A stretch of DNA of 64,000 bases from Prochlorococcus sp. AG-347-O22 (GTDB lineage: Bacteria; Cyanobacteriota; Cyanobacteriia; PCC-6307; Cyanobiaceae): assembly GCA_003278845.1 (NCBI GenBank), contig QCCX01000003.1:62001-126000 (forward strand), read 5' to 3'. Every line of letters begins with the position of its first letter. Within the stretch, counting starts at the first letter, position 1. The notes under the pieces were generated by a model. It worked only from the letters and a program-made list of their open reading frames with translations. It made no database searches and had not been told where the DNA came from. Shown piece after piece: positions 39,001 through 48,390 of the stretch. Position numbers and translations under genes: made by a program.

Positions 39001-39595
39001 TGACCATCCTCTAAAGCACTTAGCTAAACCTGCAAAACTTGTATCACCTATAAGCATTTCGCAGTTAGAAGAAACAAAAGATAGAACCAAAGTCTCTTTA
39101 GTTGGGATGATCCCTGATTTAAAGCAAATTACAACGAGAAAAGGAGATAGGATGGCTATAGTTCAGCTCGAAGATCTTTCTGGAAGTTGCGAAGCAATAG
39201 TTTTTCCAAAAACCTATGTCAGATTATCCGAATTTCTTTTGACTGATACTAGATTATTGTTTTGGGGAACAATAGATAAAAAAAGTGATAAGACTCAATT
39301 AATTATTGATGATTGCAGAGAAATAGATAACCTTAAATTGCTTATTATTAATCTTGAAAGTTCTCAAGCATCAGATGTAAGAGTACAAAATACTTTAAGA
39401 AACTGTTTAACTAAATTTAAACCAGATAAAGATAGATGCGGAATCAAGATTCCAGTTTTAGCTGCAGTAAGAAATGAGAATAGTGTTACTTATGTTAAAT
39501 TTGGCGATCAATTCTGTATTGGAGATATACAAGGAGCTTGCAAATTATTAGAAGAAAATTCATTCCAAGTTAACTTGAAATCTTTAGTTTCCTAG
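36092..39595 (+). CDS. dnaE: DNA polymerase III alpha subunit
   Basis: PHP domain start FVPLHNHSDYSLLDG; PDIDTDF; full length with no intein. Confidence 0.97.
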   Translation: MNMAFVPLHNHSDYSLLDGASQISKIVDRACDLGMESIALTDHGVMYGVLDLVKKCKEKGIKPIVGNEMYVINGSIDDPQPKKEKRYHLVVLAKNHTGYKNLVKLTTISHLNGMRGRGIFSRPCIDKSLLSKYSDGLIVSTACLGGEIPQAILKGRLDVAEDIAIWYKKLFADDFYLEIQDHGSIEDRIVNVELIKIGKKHQIKVIATNDAHYLSSMDVEAHDALLCVLTGKLISDEKRLRYTGTEYIKSESEMLELFKDHIDDESIIEAVNNTVEISQKVEEFDLFGNYRMPKFPLNEDTDSFSFLTQLSNKGLLKRLKKNDLSEVDENYKKRLSSELKIIKDMGFPDYFLVVWDYIKFARDNSIPVGPGRGSAAGSLVAYALQITNIDPVEHGLLFERFLNPARKSMPDIDTDFCIDRRNEVIDYVTNRYGEDKVAQIITFNKMTSKAVLKDVARVLDIPYGEADKLAKLIPVVRGKPYKLNEMIDKNSPSQEFREKYINDNRVKKWVDLALRIEGTNKTYGVHAAGVVIASDPLDELVPLQRNNEGQIITQYSMDDIESLGLLKMDFLGLKNLTMIEKTVSLINQSTGRKINIDELPQNDGKTFDLIGRGDLEGIFQLESSGMKQVVRDFKPSSLEDISSILALYRPGPLDAGLIPKFINRKNGNEKVDFPHPFIKSILTETYGIMVYQEQIMKIAQDLAGYSLGDADLLRRAMGKKKVSEMVKHRNIFVDGSMKKGVNEKLANDLFDQMVLFAEYCFNKSHSTAYGAVTYQTAFLKAHFPVAYMAALLSVNSGSSDKMQRYISNCYSMGIDVISPSINFSGVDFTIKNNQILFGLSAIKNLGDSAIRNIIENRNSFGTFNSLSDLCDRLPSNVLNKRSLESLIHCGALDEFSNDNNRAQLLSDLEHVIEWASSRNRDRLSGQGNLFDSKEEFSNVAFSDSQLAKVDDYSLIEKLKLEKQLLGFYLSDHPLKHLAKPAKLVSPISISQLEETKDRTKVSLVGMIPDLKQITTRKGDRMAIVQLEDLSGSCEAIVFPKTYVRLSEFLLTDTRLLFWGTIDKKSDKTQLIIDDCREIDNLKLLIINLESSQASDVRVQNTLRNCLTKFKPDKDRCGIKIPVLAAVRNENSVTYVKFGDQFCIGDIQGACKLLEENSFQVNLKSLVS

Positions 39596-39596
39596 A

Positions 39597-40046
39597 TTAA
39601 CTTTTATCCTCGAAATTTTGTGTTGCAGGTTTGAAGGCTGCTTTTGCGCGTTGTATGTTCATTGGAATATTTTCAATACCAAAAAAAGATCCAGGTTCTT
39701 TATCCCAACTAGCTGATAATATTCCAAAACTCAATCCTGCTAGACCTAACAAAAAAAACAATGCTGAAATTGCAATTGTTGATGAAGGAGGTATTTCAGC
39801 AATATTTCTCGTTACAATAATGTAGCTAACTACGAAAACAGACATCCCTAATATTGTGGGAATTCCTGCTGTAAAAAATATTCTTCTTGCCATTCTATCA
39901 GCAACATATTTTGGTATCCCAGTTGATGATCTTTTTGGGATAGTTTCTGTACTTGATGCTTTTTCTATATTAGCAAACGCAGTTTTCTCAGAATAATTTT
40001 TTTTCTTTTTAAATTTTGTCTTTTTTTTTGATTGCTTTTTTTTCAT
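39597..40046 (-). CDS. PAM68-family protein
   Basis: Basic N-terminus, two TMs, SGILSASWDKEPGSFFG-type region. Confidence 0.78.
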   Translation of the reverse strand: MKKKQSKKKTKFKKKKNYSEKTAFANIEKASSTETIPKRSSTGIPKYVADRMARRIFFTAGIPTILGMSVFVVSYIIVTRNIAEIPPSSTIAISALFFLLGLAGLSFGILSASWDKEPGSFFGIENIPMNIQRAKAAFKPATQNFEDKS

Positions 40047-40055
40047 TAATTGAAA

Positions 40056-40325
40056 TCATCCTCTGATTCCAATTTTCTTTACTATCTCTTGATATCTCTG
40101 AACGTTTTTGTCTTTTATGAAAGAAAGTAATCTTTTCCTTTTACCAATCATTTTTAATAGTCCTTGCCTTGAAGCGAAATCATGAATGTTTCCCTGGAGG
40201 TGGTCACTTAATTTCGATATTCTTTTTGAAAGCAGTGCTACCTGAACTTCGACTGAACCTGTATCAGTTGTATGTACTTGATGAGTCTCAATAAGCTTCT
40301 GTTTTTCAGCTGTATCTAATGACAT
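40056..40325 (-). CDS. rpsO: 30S ribosomal protein S15
   Basis: [26 protein letters not shown]. Confidence 0.98.
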   Translation of the reverse strand: MSLDTAEKQKLIETHQVHTTDTGSVEVQVALLSKRISKLSDHLQGNIHDFASRQGLLKMIGKRKRLLSFIKDKNVQRYQEIVKKIGIRG

Positions 40326-40357
40326 AAATTTTATTTCTTTTACTCTATGATACTACG

Positions 40358-41035
40358 TCAGCTAGCTATATTACTACTTTTATTATCTAGATAATTCATA
40401 GCGAATTTCAATAAATTTTCAAATGATAAATTATTTTCTTTTTTTTCTGGGAAATCTATTTCATTAATAATAATTGGCAAAATAGTCTTGATTTCTTTAT
40501 TTTTGTAATTTAATGATTGAAGAGTTAACTGAAGATCTTCGATTATTTTATTAATTTCTGGATCCTTAATCTCAAATTCATCTTTAGCTTTTTCTTCTTC
40601 AAATTGTATTTCACTTTTAAATTTATTTTTTAGTTCTAAAATTAACCGATCACTCATTTTTTGTCCTATACCAGGTACGGAACAAATTAATTTTTTGTTT
40701 TGTGTCTTTATTGCATTCATAACTTCACCAATAGAGAATTTATTTAATATCGCCATACCGATTTGAGATCCAACACCTCGGATACTTAAAATTTCAATAA
40801 AGAAATTCTTTTGTTCCTTTGATGTAAAGCCAAATAATAAATCTGAATCTTCTTTTTTAATATGTTTTAACCAAAGAGTAATTTTTTTATTAGATATCTG
40901 ATTTGTTTTTAACCTGAGAAAAAAGGATTCTAGTATTTGTATTTCGTATCCTAATCCTTGACAATTTATTAAAACAAAAAATTTTTGATTAGTTTGCCAT
41001 GACTCAACTAATTCTCCATTTATCCAACTAATCAA
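40358..41035 (-). CDS. ruvA: Holliday junction helicase subunit RuvA
   Basis: MISWINGELVE; LSIRGVGSQIGMAIL; VPGIGQKMSDRLILELK. Confidence 0.92.
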   Translation of the reverse strand: MISWINGELVESWQTNQKFFVLINCQGLGYEIQILESFFLRLKTNQISNKKITLWLKHIKKEDSDLLFGFTSKEQKNFFIEILSIRGVGSQIGMAILNKFSIGEVMNAIKTQNKKLICSVPGIGQKMSDRLILELKNKFKSEIQFEEEKAKDEFEIKDPEINKIIEDLQLTLQSLNYKNKEIKTILPIIINEIDFPEKKENNLSFENLLKFAMNYLDNKSSNIAS

Positions 41036-41392
41036 TTAACCACCATCCACCTGACAACCAATTAATGCTCCTGCCGTTCCGCCAGCAGGTACTGCCCAAA
41101 ATCTATCTTTCCCTCTAGAGGAAGATAGTGCTATTCCAGCACCAAGAAGTCCTCCTATAACAGAACCTTCACTACAGTCATTATCATCTATTTTTTCAGC
41201 TTTACTTTGACCTCCACAAGGAACTACAACGTCCACCTCATAACTTTTCACGTAGCCTGGATTTGATTTGGTTCCAGGAATGTATTCTTCTCTGTATTCA
41301 GTTCTTGTGCAAGTTACTGACTTTGGGGTCGATGCATTAACTTGAACGATAGGAGAAAAACAAAATAACAAAACTAAATAGAAAAATTTCAC
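41036..41392 (-). CDS. Secreted Gly-rich hypothetical protein (glycine-zipper-like)
   Basis: Signal peptide; SVIGGLLGAGIALSSSRGK; AGGTAGALIG. Confidence 0.6.
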   Translation of the reverse strand: MKFFYLVLLFCFSPIVQVNASTPKSVTCTRTEYREEYIPGTKSNPGYVKSYEVDVVVPCGGQSKAEKIDDNDCSEGSVIGGLLGAGIALSSSRGKDRFWAVPAGGTAGALIGCQVDGG

Positions 41393-41417
41393 TTTTTTTT
41401 ATTTTAATAAATACATT

Positions 41418-42308
41418 CTATGTCCTTTTGATTATTTTGGTAGTAGACATAATAGTTCCTAATAATACTAGTGAAGCTCCTAATAAAAAATTTATATTTA
41501 TTATTTCACTAAAAAACAAAACCCCCCAAATTGACCCGAATAAAACTTGCAAATAGTTAATTGTTGAAGCTTCAGAAGCAGGTAAATTTTTTAATCCTAC
41601 AGTTAAGAAAGTCTGACCTAATTGAGTAAATAAGCCAATGCCAATTATCCAAACTAATTCATTCCAAGTTGGGGTAACCCAGTTCATTAATACAATTGGC
41701 AACAAAGCTATAAAAGAAACAAGTGGAAAATATTCAATAATTACATAAACATCTTCAGTAAATGAAAGTTTCTTAACAGTAACGTAAGCCAATGCAGTGC
41801 AGATTGCCCCAATAAATGCGATCGAAATCGAAACATTTTCAATTTCAACGTTTATATTTGATAATTGACTTGGATTTAATATTACTAATATTCCAATCCA
41901 GCCAATAATTAAAGCATAAATTATATTCAGAGTTATTTTTTCGTTTATAAATATGCCAGCGAATATAGAAATAAAGATAGGGTATGTGTACTGAATGACA
42001 GTAGATATACTAAGGGGCATATTTCTTATCGAATAAAAAATGCAAACTAAAGCTAAAGTTCCTAAAACACCTCTTAATATAAGCAATGGTCTATTTTTGC
42101 CCCAAGGATTTATATTTTTTAGATTAATTATGAATAATGTAATAATTAAACTTAACAATGATCGGAATAAAACTAATTCATAAATAGGTATCCTTTTATC
42201 AATATTTTTTACGCATAAAGTCATCAAACTAAAGAAGAATGAAGCAAATACCAAATTAAACTTATCCAATGAATTAAATTTTTTTTCTAATTCTGTGATA
42301 TTTATCAT
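41418..42308 (-). CDS. EamA/DMT-superfamily transporter
   Basis: Ten-TM-like hydrophobic pattern with two EamA halves. Confidence 0.85.
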   Translation of the reverse strand: MINITELEKKFNSLDKFNLVFASFFFSLMTLCVKNIDKRIPIYELVLFRSLLSLIITLFIINLKNINPWGKNRPLLILRGVLGTLALVCIFYSIRNMPLSISTVIQYTYPIFISIFAGIFINEKITLNIIYALIIGWIGILVILNPSQLSNINVEIENVSISIAFIGAICTALAYVTVKKLSFTEDVYVIIEYFPLVSFIALLPIVLMNWVTPTWNELVWIIGIGLFTQLGQTFLTVGLKNLPASEASTINYLQVLFGSIWGVLFFSEIININFLLGASLVLLGTIMSTTKIIKRT

Positions 42309-42402
42309 TTAAAAAAATAGTTTTATTGTGAAATTAAGTAGATTCTTATTTGATTTTGACCTATAACAAATAAATCATTATTTGTTTTTGATAAAAATCT
42401 CA

Positions 42403-44436
42403 ATGGTTCATTCTATACACCCAAGAACTATTCAAGAGGTTAAGGAAAAAGCAGATATCGTTGACGTTATATCTGAACATATTGTTCTTAAGAAGAAAGG
42501 CAAGGAATTTGTTGGGATTTGTCCTTTTCATGATGATACTAAGCCATCTATGACAGTATCACCAACTAAACAATTCTATTACTGTTTTTCTTGTGGTGCA
42601 GGCGGAAACTCTATTAAATTTTTAATGGAATTTACTCGTGCTAATTTTTCAGATGTTGTACTTTCACTCGCTAAAAAAAATAATATTAATGTTGAAAATC
42701 TTGAAGGCCCCCAAGTAGAAGCTTATAAAAAACAACTATCTAGAAAGGAAGAGCTTTATAAAATATTAAGAGTCACTAAAAATTGGTTTAAGTCTCAACT
42801 AAATAATTCTCTTGGTTTTGAAGCCATGAAATATTTAACATCTAAGAGAAACTTGAGTAACAAGATTATTGATAACTTTGAATTAGGTTTTGCCCCAAAT
42901 TCATGGAATGATTTATTTAATTATCTTTCCAAGGTAGAAAAATTCCCCATTAATTTAATATTAGCTTCGGGCCTTGCAATTTCTAAAGATAATTCTGACA
43001 AGATTTATGATCGTTTTAGAAATAGATTAATTGTTCCAATACATGATATGCAGGGAAGAGTAGTTGCCTTTGGAGGAAGATCTCTTGATGGTCAGGAACC
43101 TAAATATCTTAATTCCCCTGAATCAGAGATATTTGAAAAGGGAAAAATGTTGTTTGCCTTCGAAAAAGCTTCTAGTGATATTAGAAAAAGAGATAAAGCT
43201 ATTATTGTTGAAGGCTACTTTGATGTTATTTCTCTGCATTCAAAGGGTATAACTAATTCTGTGGCTTCTCTCGGTACCGCATTAAATAAGTATCAAATTT
43301 CTCAACTATGTAGATGTACAGATAATAAAAATATAATTTTGAATTTTGATTCTGATAATGCAGGAATTTTAGCAACAAAAAGAGTAATTAAAGAAGTTGA
43401 GACCCTATCCCTTCATGATCAAATTAATCTTAAGATACTTCAACTAAGTCATTTTAAAGATCCTGACGAATATTTGAATAGTCATACACCTGAAGATTAT
43501 TTTAATTTAATTGATAATTCATCCTTTTGGATTGATTGGGAGATTGATCAGATCTTTAAAGATCAAGATTTAACCAAGTCTGAAATTTTCCAAAGTGTTA
43601 TTTCTTCATTGGTAAAATTGTTGAGTAAATTACCTCAATCATCAACCAGAACTCATTATTTACAAAAAGTTTCCGAACAATTAAGTATGGGACAAGCTAG
43701 GTTAGCAATTCAGTTTGAACAAGATTTAAGAAATCAAGTAAAGGGATTTCGTTGGCATGGGAGATCAAAAAAATTTGAACAACCAAATGAAATTTCCCGA
43801 CGGGAGAAAAATGAATCGGAAATAATTTTTTATTATTTACATTGTCCAGATCTTAGGCTATTTATTCGTGATGAATTTCTCAAAAGAGAAATTAATGGTT
43901 TTAATACTAGTTATATTCAAACTCTATGGGAAGCTATTTCAAAAATTGAACAAAATAATTTAGGTTTAAATTACTCAAATGACTTAAAACAATCAAATAG
44001 TCAAAATCTTAAAAAAGATTTTTCTTCTATTAACTTAATTTCTCTTCTGCCTGACTACTTAGCCCTCAATAATCCTGAATCATCAAATAAGATTAATATT
44101 TTTATTAATCCAAATGAGTTGTTTTTAACATTGCTGAGTAATCCCAAGGACAATTTACTAGGAACATTATCACTTCTAGAGAAATATAATTCTCTAAAAA
44201 GATGTAGACACCTAATAGAATCTTGGGGATCTCAAAGATTAAAAACTTTAGAAAATTGTATATCTATTTTAATTGATAATCCTTCTTCAGGTTCTTCAAA
44301 TACAAATAAAGAGATAGATGATCTTTTTAAGGATTTAAACTCAGATGCCATTAAATTTCAGGAATTATATTACCTAGAAAGACAACATATAAATTTCTTA
44401 GACAAACAACGTTGTGGCAATTTCCTCGCTAGTTAA
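42403..44436 (+). CDS. dnaG: DNA primase
   Basis: CHC2-type zinc motif CPFHDDTKPSMTV...YYCFSCGAGG; TOPRIM IVEGYFDVI. Start probably MVHSIHP at 42403 rather than 42382. Confidence 0.95.
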   Translation: MVHSIHPRTIQEVKEKADIVDVISEHIVLKKKGKEFVGICPFHDDTKPSMTVSPTKQFYYCFSCGAGGNSIKFLMEFTRANFSDVVLSLAKKNNINVENLEGPQVEAYKKQLSRKEELYKILRVTKNWFKSQLNNSLGFEAMKYLTSKRNLSNKIIDNFELGFAPNSWNDLFNYLSKVEKFPINLILASGLAISKDNSDKIYDRFRNRLIVPIHDMQGRVVAFGGRSLDGQEPKYLNSPESEIFEKGKMLFAFEKASSDIRKRDKAIIVEGYFDVISLHSKGITNSVASLGTALNKYQISQLCRCTDNKNIILNFDSDNAGILATKRVIKEVETLSLHDQINLKILQLSHFKDPDEYLNSHTPEDYFNLIDNSSFWIDWEIDQIFKDQDLTKSEIFQSVISSLVKLLSKLPQSSTRTHYLQKVSEQLSMGQARLAIQFEQDLRNQVKGFRWHGRSKKFEQPNEISRREKNESEIIFYYLHCPDLRLFIRDEFLKREINGFNTSYIQTLWEAISKIEQNNLGLNYSNDLKQSNSQNLKKDFSSINLISLLPDYLALNNPESSNKINIFINPNELFLTLLSNPKDNLLGTLSLLEKYNSLKRCRHLIESWGSQRLKTLENCISILIDNPSSGSSNTNKEIDDLFKDLNSDAIKFQELYYLERQHINFLDKQRCGNFLAS

Positions 44437-44452
44437 TATAAAAATTTTTAAT

Positions 44453-44920
44453 TTATAGGCAGTATTTTTTAATCAAGTTTTTAACTTTTTTGGGTTTATC
44501 TTCAAGAACATAAGCTTCTACTTCTTTCGCATAAGTCCCATAAAAATTTGAACTAGAGAACTCTAATGCTTTTCTTTTACTTTGATGCAATTTGCTTTCT
44601 AATTTTTTTATATCCCCTATTGTTTTATTGTCATTACATTTTTGTATCGCATGAGTTGCTTCGTGCCTTAATGCTCTTCTTATCGCCCTTTCTGTTTTGA
44701 AGTTATCTTTATTTGGTTGTTGATTCTTATTTCTAAAATTTGTTTTCCTTTTCGCATTTTCAGTACATATTATTATTTTATTTTCTTTAAAATTATGTAG
44801 CCCTTTTATTTCTTTGTTTAATAGACATTCAATTTTATTTTCTTCAACTATGTAGTTTGCTTTCATTAATAAGTTAAGAATCTCTTTATCTAATTTGCTC
44901 AAAAATAATATAAATTCCAT
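44453..44920 (-). CDS. HExxH-motif protein (Atp23/M76-like pattern), third gene after umuDC
   Basis: RRALRHEATHAIQKC, upstream NKIIICTEN, downstream YAKEVEAYVLE; 10 bp after umuC. Confidence 0.6.
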   Translation of the reverse strand: MEFILFLSKLDKEILNLLMKANYIVEENKIECLLNKEIKGLHNFKENKIIICTENAKRKTNFRNKNQQPNKDNFKTERAIRRALRHEATHAIQKCNDNKTIGDIKKLESKLHQSKRKALEFSSSNFYGTYAKEVEAYVLEDKPKKVKNLIKKYCL

Positions 44921-44930
44921 TCTATTTTGT

Positions 44931-46217
44931 TTACTTCACTATAGTTGGGATTTGTTCTATATCAGTTGTAGATGAGCGACTTAAGAAATTCTTATTCATC
45001 TTCCAACTTTGTGGATTTTTTGTAATGGCCCATGTAATTGCATTGTTATTAAATCTTTTATTTAATAAATCAATCGTTTTCATAAGATTTGTTGATTTTT
45101 TTAAGACTTTCTGAGATTTGTAATTGATAACTGATTGCTGTAAATATTCGCTATTTGTTAAATCCTGCATTAAAACACCAGCTTTTGAGAATTTATATTC
45201 GGGATTATAAATTTCTTTAGATAATTCAACTACTATTTTTAAAATATTGTTTGTGTCATCTGTTGCATTTGTAAGTTTTCTATGAGCACTTCTTTGATAA
45301 TTTTGACTTGAATATTTACTGGTTCTAGCAAATACTCTAATATTAGATGATTGTAAATTCTGACTTCTCATTTTTTCAGAGGCTTTTATTGCGTGAGTTG
45401 CCAGTGCTTGAGTTAAGTCTTCTAATTTTGTGATAGGCGTGCCGAAACTCCTGCTCACCTGAATTTCTTTTTTTGATTTCTTGTTTTTTTCTATGGGCAG
45501 GCATCTATGGCCTTTCAGTTCTAATTGCAGTCTTTTCCCTACGATGCCTAATTTTTTAATGATTTCATCTTCTTCCATATCTCTTAGTTCTTTCGCATTT
45601 TTAATACCTTTACTTTGTAACCAATTAGAGGTTTGTTTCCCGACTCCCCATATCTTATCTATACTAATTCTTTTCAAATAATTATTCTCATTTTCGGTTC
45701 TAGCTAAATCAAATATTCCAGCTGAATAATCAATATTTTTAGCTAGTTTATTAGCAATTTTTGCTCTTACTTTATTTTCTCCTATTCCTACTGTTATGGT
45801 AATCCCTAGATTCTGATATATTAATGATCTTATGCTTCTTGCCCAAGGATATAGATTTTTATCATTAGGTCTAGAAATGGAGACGAATGCTTCGTCAATG
45901 GAATAAATTTCTATCTGTTCACAGTAGTTTTTCAGTAAATTCATTAGTCTTCTGCTCATATCCCCATAAAGCGAGTAGTTTGAGCTTAAGACTGCTACAT
46001 CTAATTTATTTAGTCTTTCTTTGACCTTAAAATACGGAGTTCCCATTTTAATTTTTAAAGCTCGCGCTTCAGGGCTTCTTGCAATGATACATCCGTCATT
46101 ATTAGATAAAATTACTACTGGTTTATTTCTCAAATGAGGATTAATATTTTGTTCACATGACGCGTAAAAATTATTAGCATCTATAAGAGCTATTGCACCA
46201 ATATTTGAAATTCTCAT
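44931..46217 (-). CDS. umuC: Error-prone DNA polymerase V subunit UmuC
   Basis: ALIDANNFYASCEQ; YSIDEAFVSI; IWGVGKQTSNWL. Confidence 0.95.
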   Translation of the reverse strand: MRISNIGAIALIDANNFYASCEQNINPHLRNKPVVILSNNDGCIIARSPEARALKIKMGTPYFKVKERLNKLDVAVLSSNYSLYGDMSRRLMNLLKNYCEQIEIYSIDEAFVSISRPNDKNLYPWARSIRSLIYQNLGITITVGIGENKVRAKIANKLAKNIDYSAGIFDLARTENENNYLKRISIDKIWGVGKQTSNWLQSKGIKNAKELRDMEEDEIIKKLGIVGKRLQLELKGHRCLPIEKNKKSKKEIQVSRSFGTPITKLEDLTQALATHAIKASEKMRSQNLQSSNIRVFARTSKYSSQNYQRSAHRKLTNATDDTNNILKIVVELSKEIYNPEYKFSKAGVLMQDLTNSEYLQQSVINYKSQKVLKKSTNLMKTIDLLNKRFNNNAITWAITKNPQSWKMNKNFLSRSSTTDIEQIPTIVK

Positions 46218-46630
46218 AAATAGCTATGTATTGAATAAATAACAACTCCCCATATCTGTACATCAATATGGTTTTGAAATCTAAAATCAGGATAATTATG
46301 ATTTTCTGATTTTAAATATAATTCATTATTTTTTATAGATAATCTTTTTATTGTAAATTCTCCATCTATCATTGCAATGATGATATTCCCTGGCCTGGCT
46401 GTTAAGCTCTTGTCTACTATTATTAGATCTTTATCTTTAATTCCTGCATTTATCATTGAGTCACCTTTAACTCTAAGAAAAAAAGTGCTAAAAGGATTAG
46501 ATATTAAATGTTCGTTTAAATCAATATTTTCTTCTGTATAGTCATCTGCAGGAGAAGGAAACCCTGCTGATACCGAATCAGTTAATAAGGGGATTTTAAA
46601 TGTTTTAGTAGTTGAATCAAAAGAATCCAA
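46214..46630 (-). CDS. umuD: UmuD-type S24 peptidase, TTG start
   Basis: AGFPSPADDY cleavage-like region; VKGDSMINAGI; 4-nt overlap with umuC. Confidence 0.92.
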   Translation of the reverse strand: MDSFDSTTKTFKIPLLTDSVSAGFPSPADDYTEENIDLNEHLISNPFSTFFLRVKGDSMINAGIKDKDLIIVDKSLTARPGNIIIAMIDGEFTIKRLSIKNNELYLKSENHNYPDFRFQNHIDVQIWGVVIYSIHSYL

Positions 46631-46642
46631 GATTAAATTAAT

Positions 46643-46656
46643 AGTATATATGTACT
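46643..46656. promoter_or_regulatory. LexA-like box (AGTATATATGTACT) 13 bp upstream of the umuD TTG
   Basis: Matches a cyanobacterial SOS-type AGTAC-N4-GTACT dyad with one mismatch. Confidence 0.7.
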
Positions 46657-46728
46657 ATATAGCAAAAAATCAAAAAATAGTTAGTTATTAAACTTTTATA
46701 GATTAATTTTAGATTGAATCTAATCTTT

Positions 46729-47145
46729 TTAAGAACGATGGTAAGGGGAGTTGTTTGATATAGAAATAGCTCTATAGATTTGCTCGATTAGGATTAATCT
46801 AGCTAATTCATGAGGAAAAGTTAAAGGAGACAGGCTTAGTAAAAGATCTGATTTTTCTTTTATATCTGAACTAACTCCATCAGTATCACCGATTAAGAAA
46901 TTAATTTTTTTATTTTTAAAATTCAAGAGTAAGGAACATAGTTCAACTGAATTAAACTGCTTTCCTTCTTCACTTAGGCAGATAATAATATTGTTATTGG
47001 ATCTAAGATTATTTAAATTAAAAGTCTTTAACTCATTAATGATAAGTTCAGGCATTCTTTTTTTGTATTGATTAATTCCATCTCTAATCCAAAGTTTCTT
47101 TATTTTTCCGATAGCATAAATTGCTAATCTATTACTCTGAATCAT
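46729..47145 (-). CDS. rlmH: 23S rRNA pseudouridine-1915 methyltransferase (SPOUT)
   Basis: [37 protein letters not shown]. Confidence 0.9.
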   Translation of the reverse strand: MIQSNRLAIYAIGKIKKLWIRDGINQYKKRMPELIINELKTFNLNNLRSNNNIIICLSEEGKQFNSVELCSLLLNFKNKKINFLIGDTDGVSSDIKEKSDLLLSLSPLTFPHELARLILIEQIYRAISISNNSPYHRS

Positions 47146-47164
47146 AAGTAAATATCAAAACTAA

Positions 47165-47497
47165 TTATTCATCAAGAAGATAATTAAATTCATCATATAG
47201 CTCCTCTTCGATTGTTAATTTCTTGGAAAAATTATCTTTTTTAGAATTCATATTAATTTGATTAATCTCACTTTTTCTTAGTGAATTATCAACGTTAGAA
47301 GTCTCTTCTAAAGATTCTGAATTATCAATTAACGAATAAAAAATTTTGTTGGGATCTTCTGAATTAAGTGGATTGGTGATTAAATTATCATTGTTAGTTA
47401 TATTTTTGTAATTATTTATATTTTTGCTTTCGTTATTTAAATTTTTATTTTTTTTAAATTTAATGAGTTTATCTAAATTTTTTTTTGATAAGCTCAT
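47165..47497 (-). CDS. Asn/Lys/Ser-rich hypothetical protein
   Basis: Low-complexity 110-aa ORF. Confidence 0.5.
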   Translation of the reverse strand: MSLSKKNLDKLIKFKKNKNLNNESKNINNYKNITNNDNLITNPLNSEDPNKIFYSLIDNSESLEETSNVDNSLRKSEINQINMNSKKDNFSKKLTIEEELYDEFNYLLDE

Positions 47498-47553
47498 GAT
47501 ATAAAGGATTAAATAAATTCATATTTAATTTAAACATATTATTTATCTTTTAG

Positions 47554-48378
47554 ATGAATTCTAAAAACTATCATCAAAAAAAAAGATTTGGACAACACTG
47601 GTTGGTAAATAAAAAAATACTAGAAAAAATTAAAGAAATTGCTGTTCTTAATGAAAATGACTTTATTTTAGAAATTGGTCCTGGTAAAGGAGCTTTAACA
47701 TCTAAGTTGTTAGATTCAGAAATTAAAAAATTACATGCGATTGAATTAGATAAAGATTTAATAAATTTATTAAATGATAAATTCAATAATAATGATAAGT
47801 TTTCACTGCAGCAGGGAGATATTCTTACCGTAAATTTAGATTCGATCAATAATAAGATTACAAAAGTGATTGCAAATATTCCTTACAATATAACTGGCCC
47901 AATATTGGATATTTTCATAGGTCGATTGGGCATTATAAAAAATTATAATTATGAAAAAATAATATTTTTAATGCAGAAAGACGTTGTTGATAGGATTTTG
48001 TCAAAAGAAGGAAGTCCTAATGCTGGTGCGCTTAGTGTAAGAATGCAACTTTTATCAAAAATAAAAAGAATATGTGATGTGCCCCCTTCATCATTTAGTC
48101 CGCCTCCAAAAGTTTTTTCTTCTTTAGTAGTTTTCGAACCAATTAAAAATGATTTAAGGTTAGATATAAGTCTAGAAAAATATATAGATAAACTTCTTCG
48201 AATTTCATTTAATTCAAGAAGAAAAATGCTTAGAAATACTCTTAATTCAATACTTTCAAATGAAGAGATAAATGAATTATCTGAATCTTCAAAAGTTTGT
48301 TTTAATTTAAGACCACAAGATATTTCAATTGACCAATGGATTAAGCTTGCAGAAAATTGTATTAAAATTAAAAAATAA
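47554..48378 (+). CDS. rsmA: 16S rRNA dimethyladenosine transferase
   Basis: [36 protein letters not shown]. Confidence 0.96.
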   Translation: MNSKNYHQKKRFGQHWLVNKKILEKIKEIAVLNENDFILEIGPGKGALTSKLLDSEIKKLHAIELDKDLINLLNDKFNNNDKFSLQQGDILTVNLDSINNKITKVIANIPYNITGPILDIFIGRLGIIKNYNYEKIIFLMQKDVVDRILSKEGSPNAGALSVRMQLLSKIKRICDVPPSSFSPPPKVFSSLVVFEPIKNDLRLDISLEKYIDKLLRISFNSRRKMLRNTLNSILSNEEINELSESSKVCFNLRPQDISIDQWIKLAENCIKIKK

Positions 48379-48390
48379 AAATTTAAGTAT

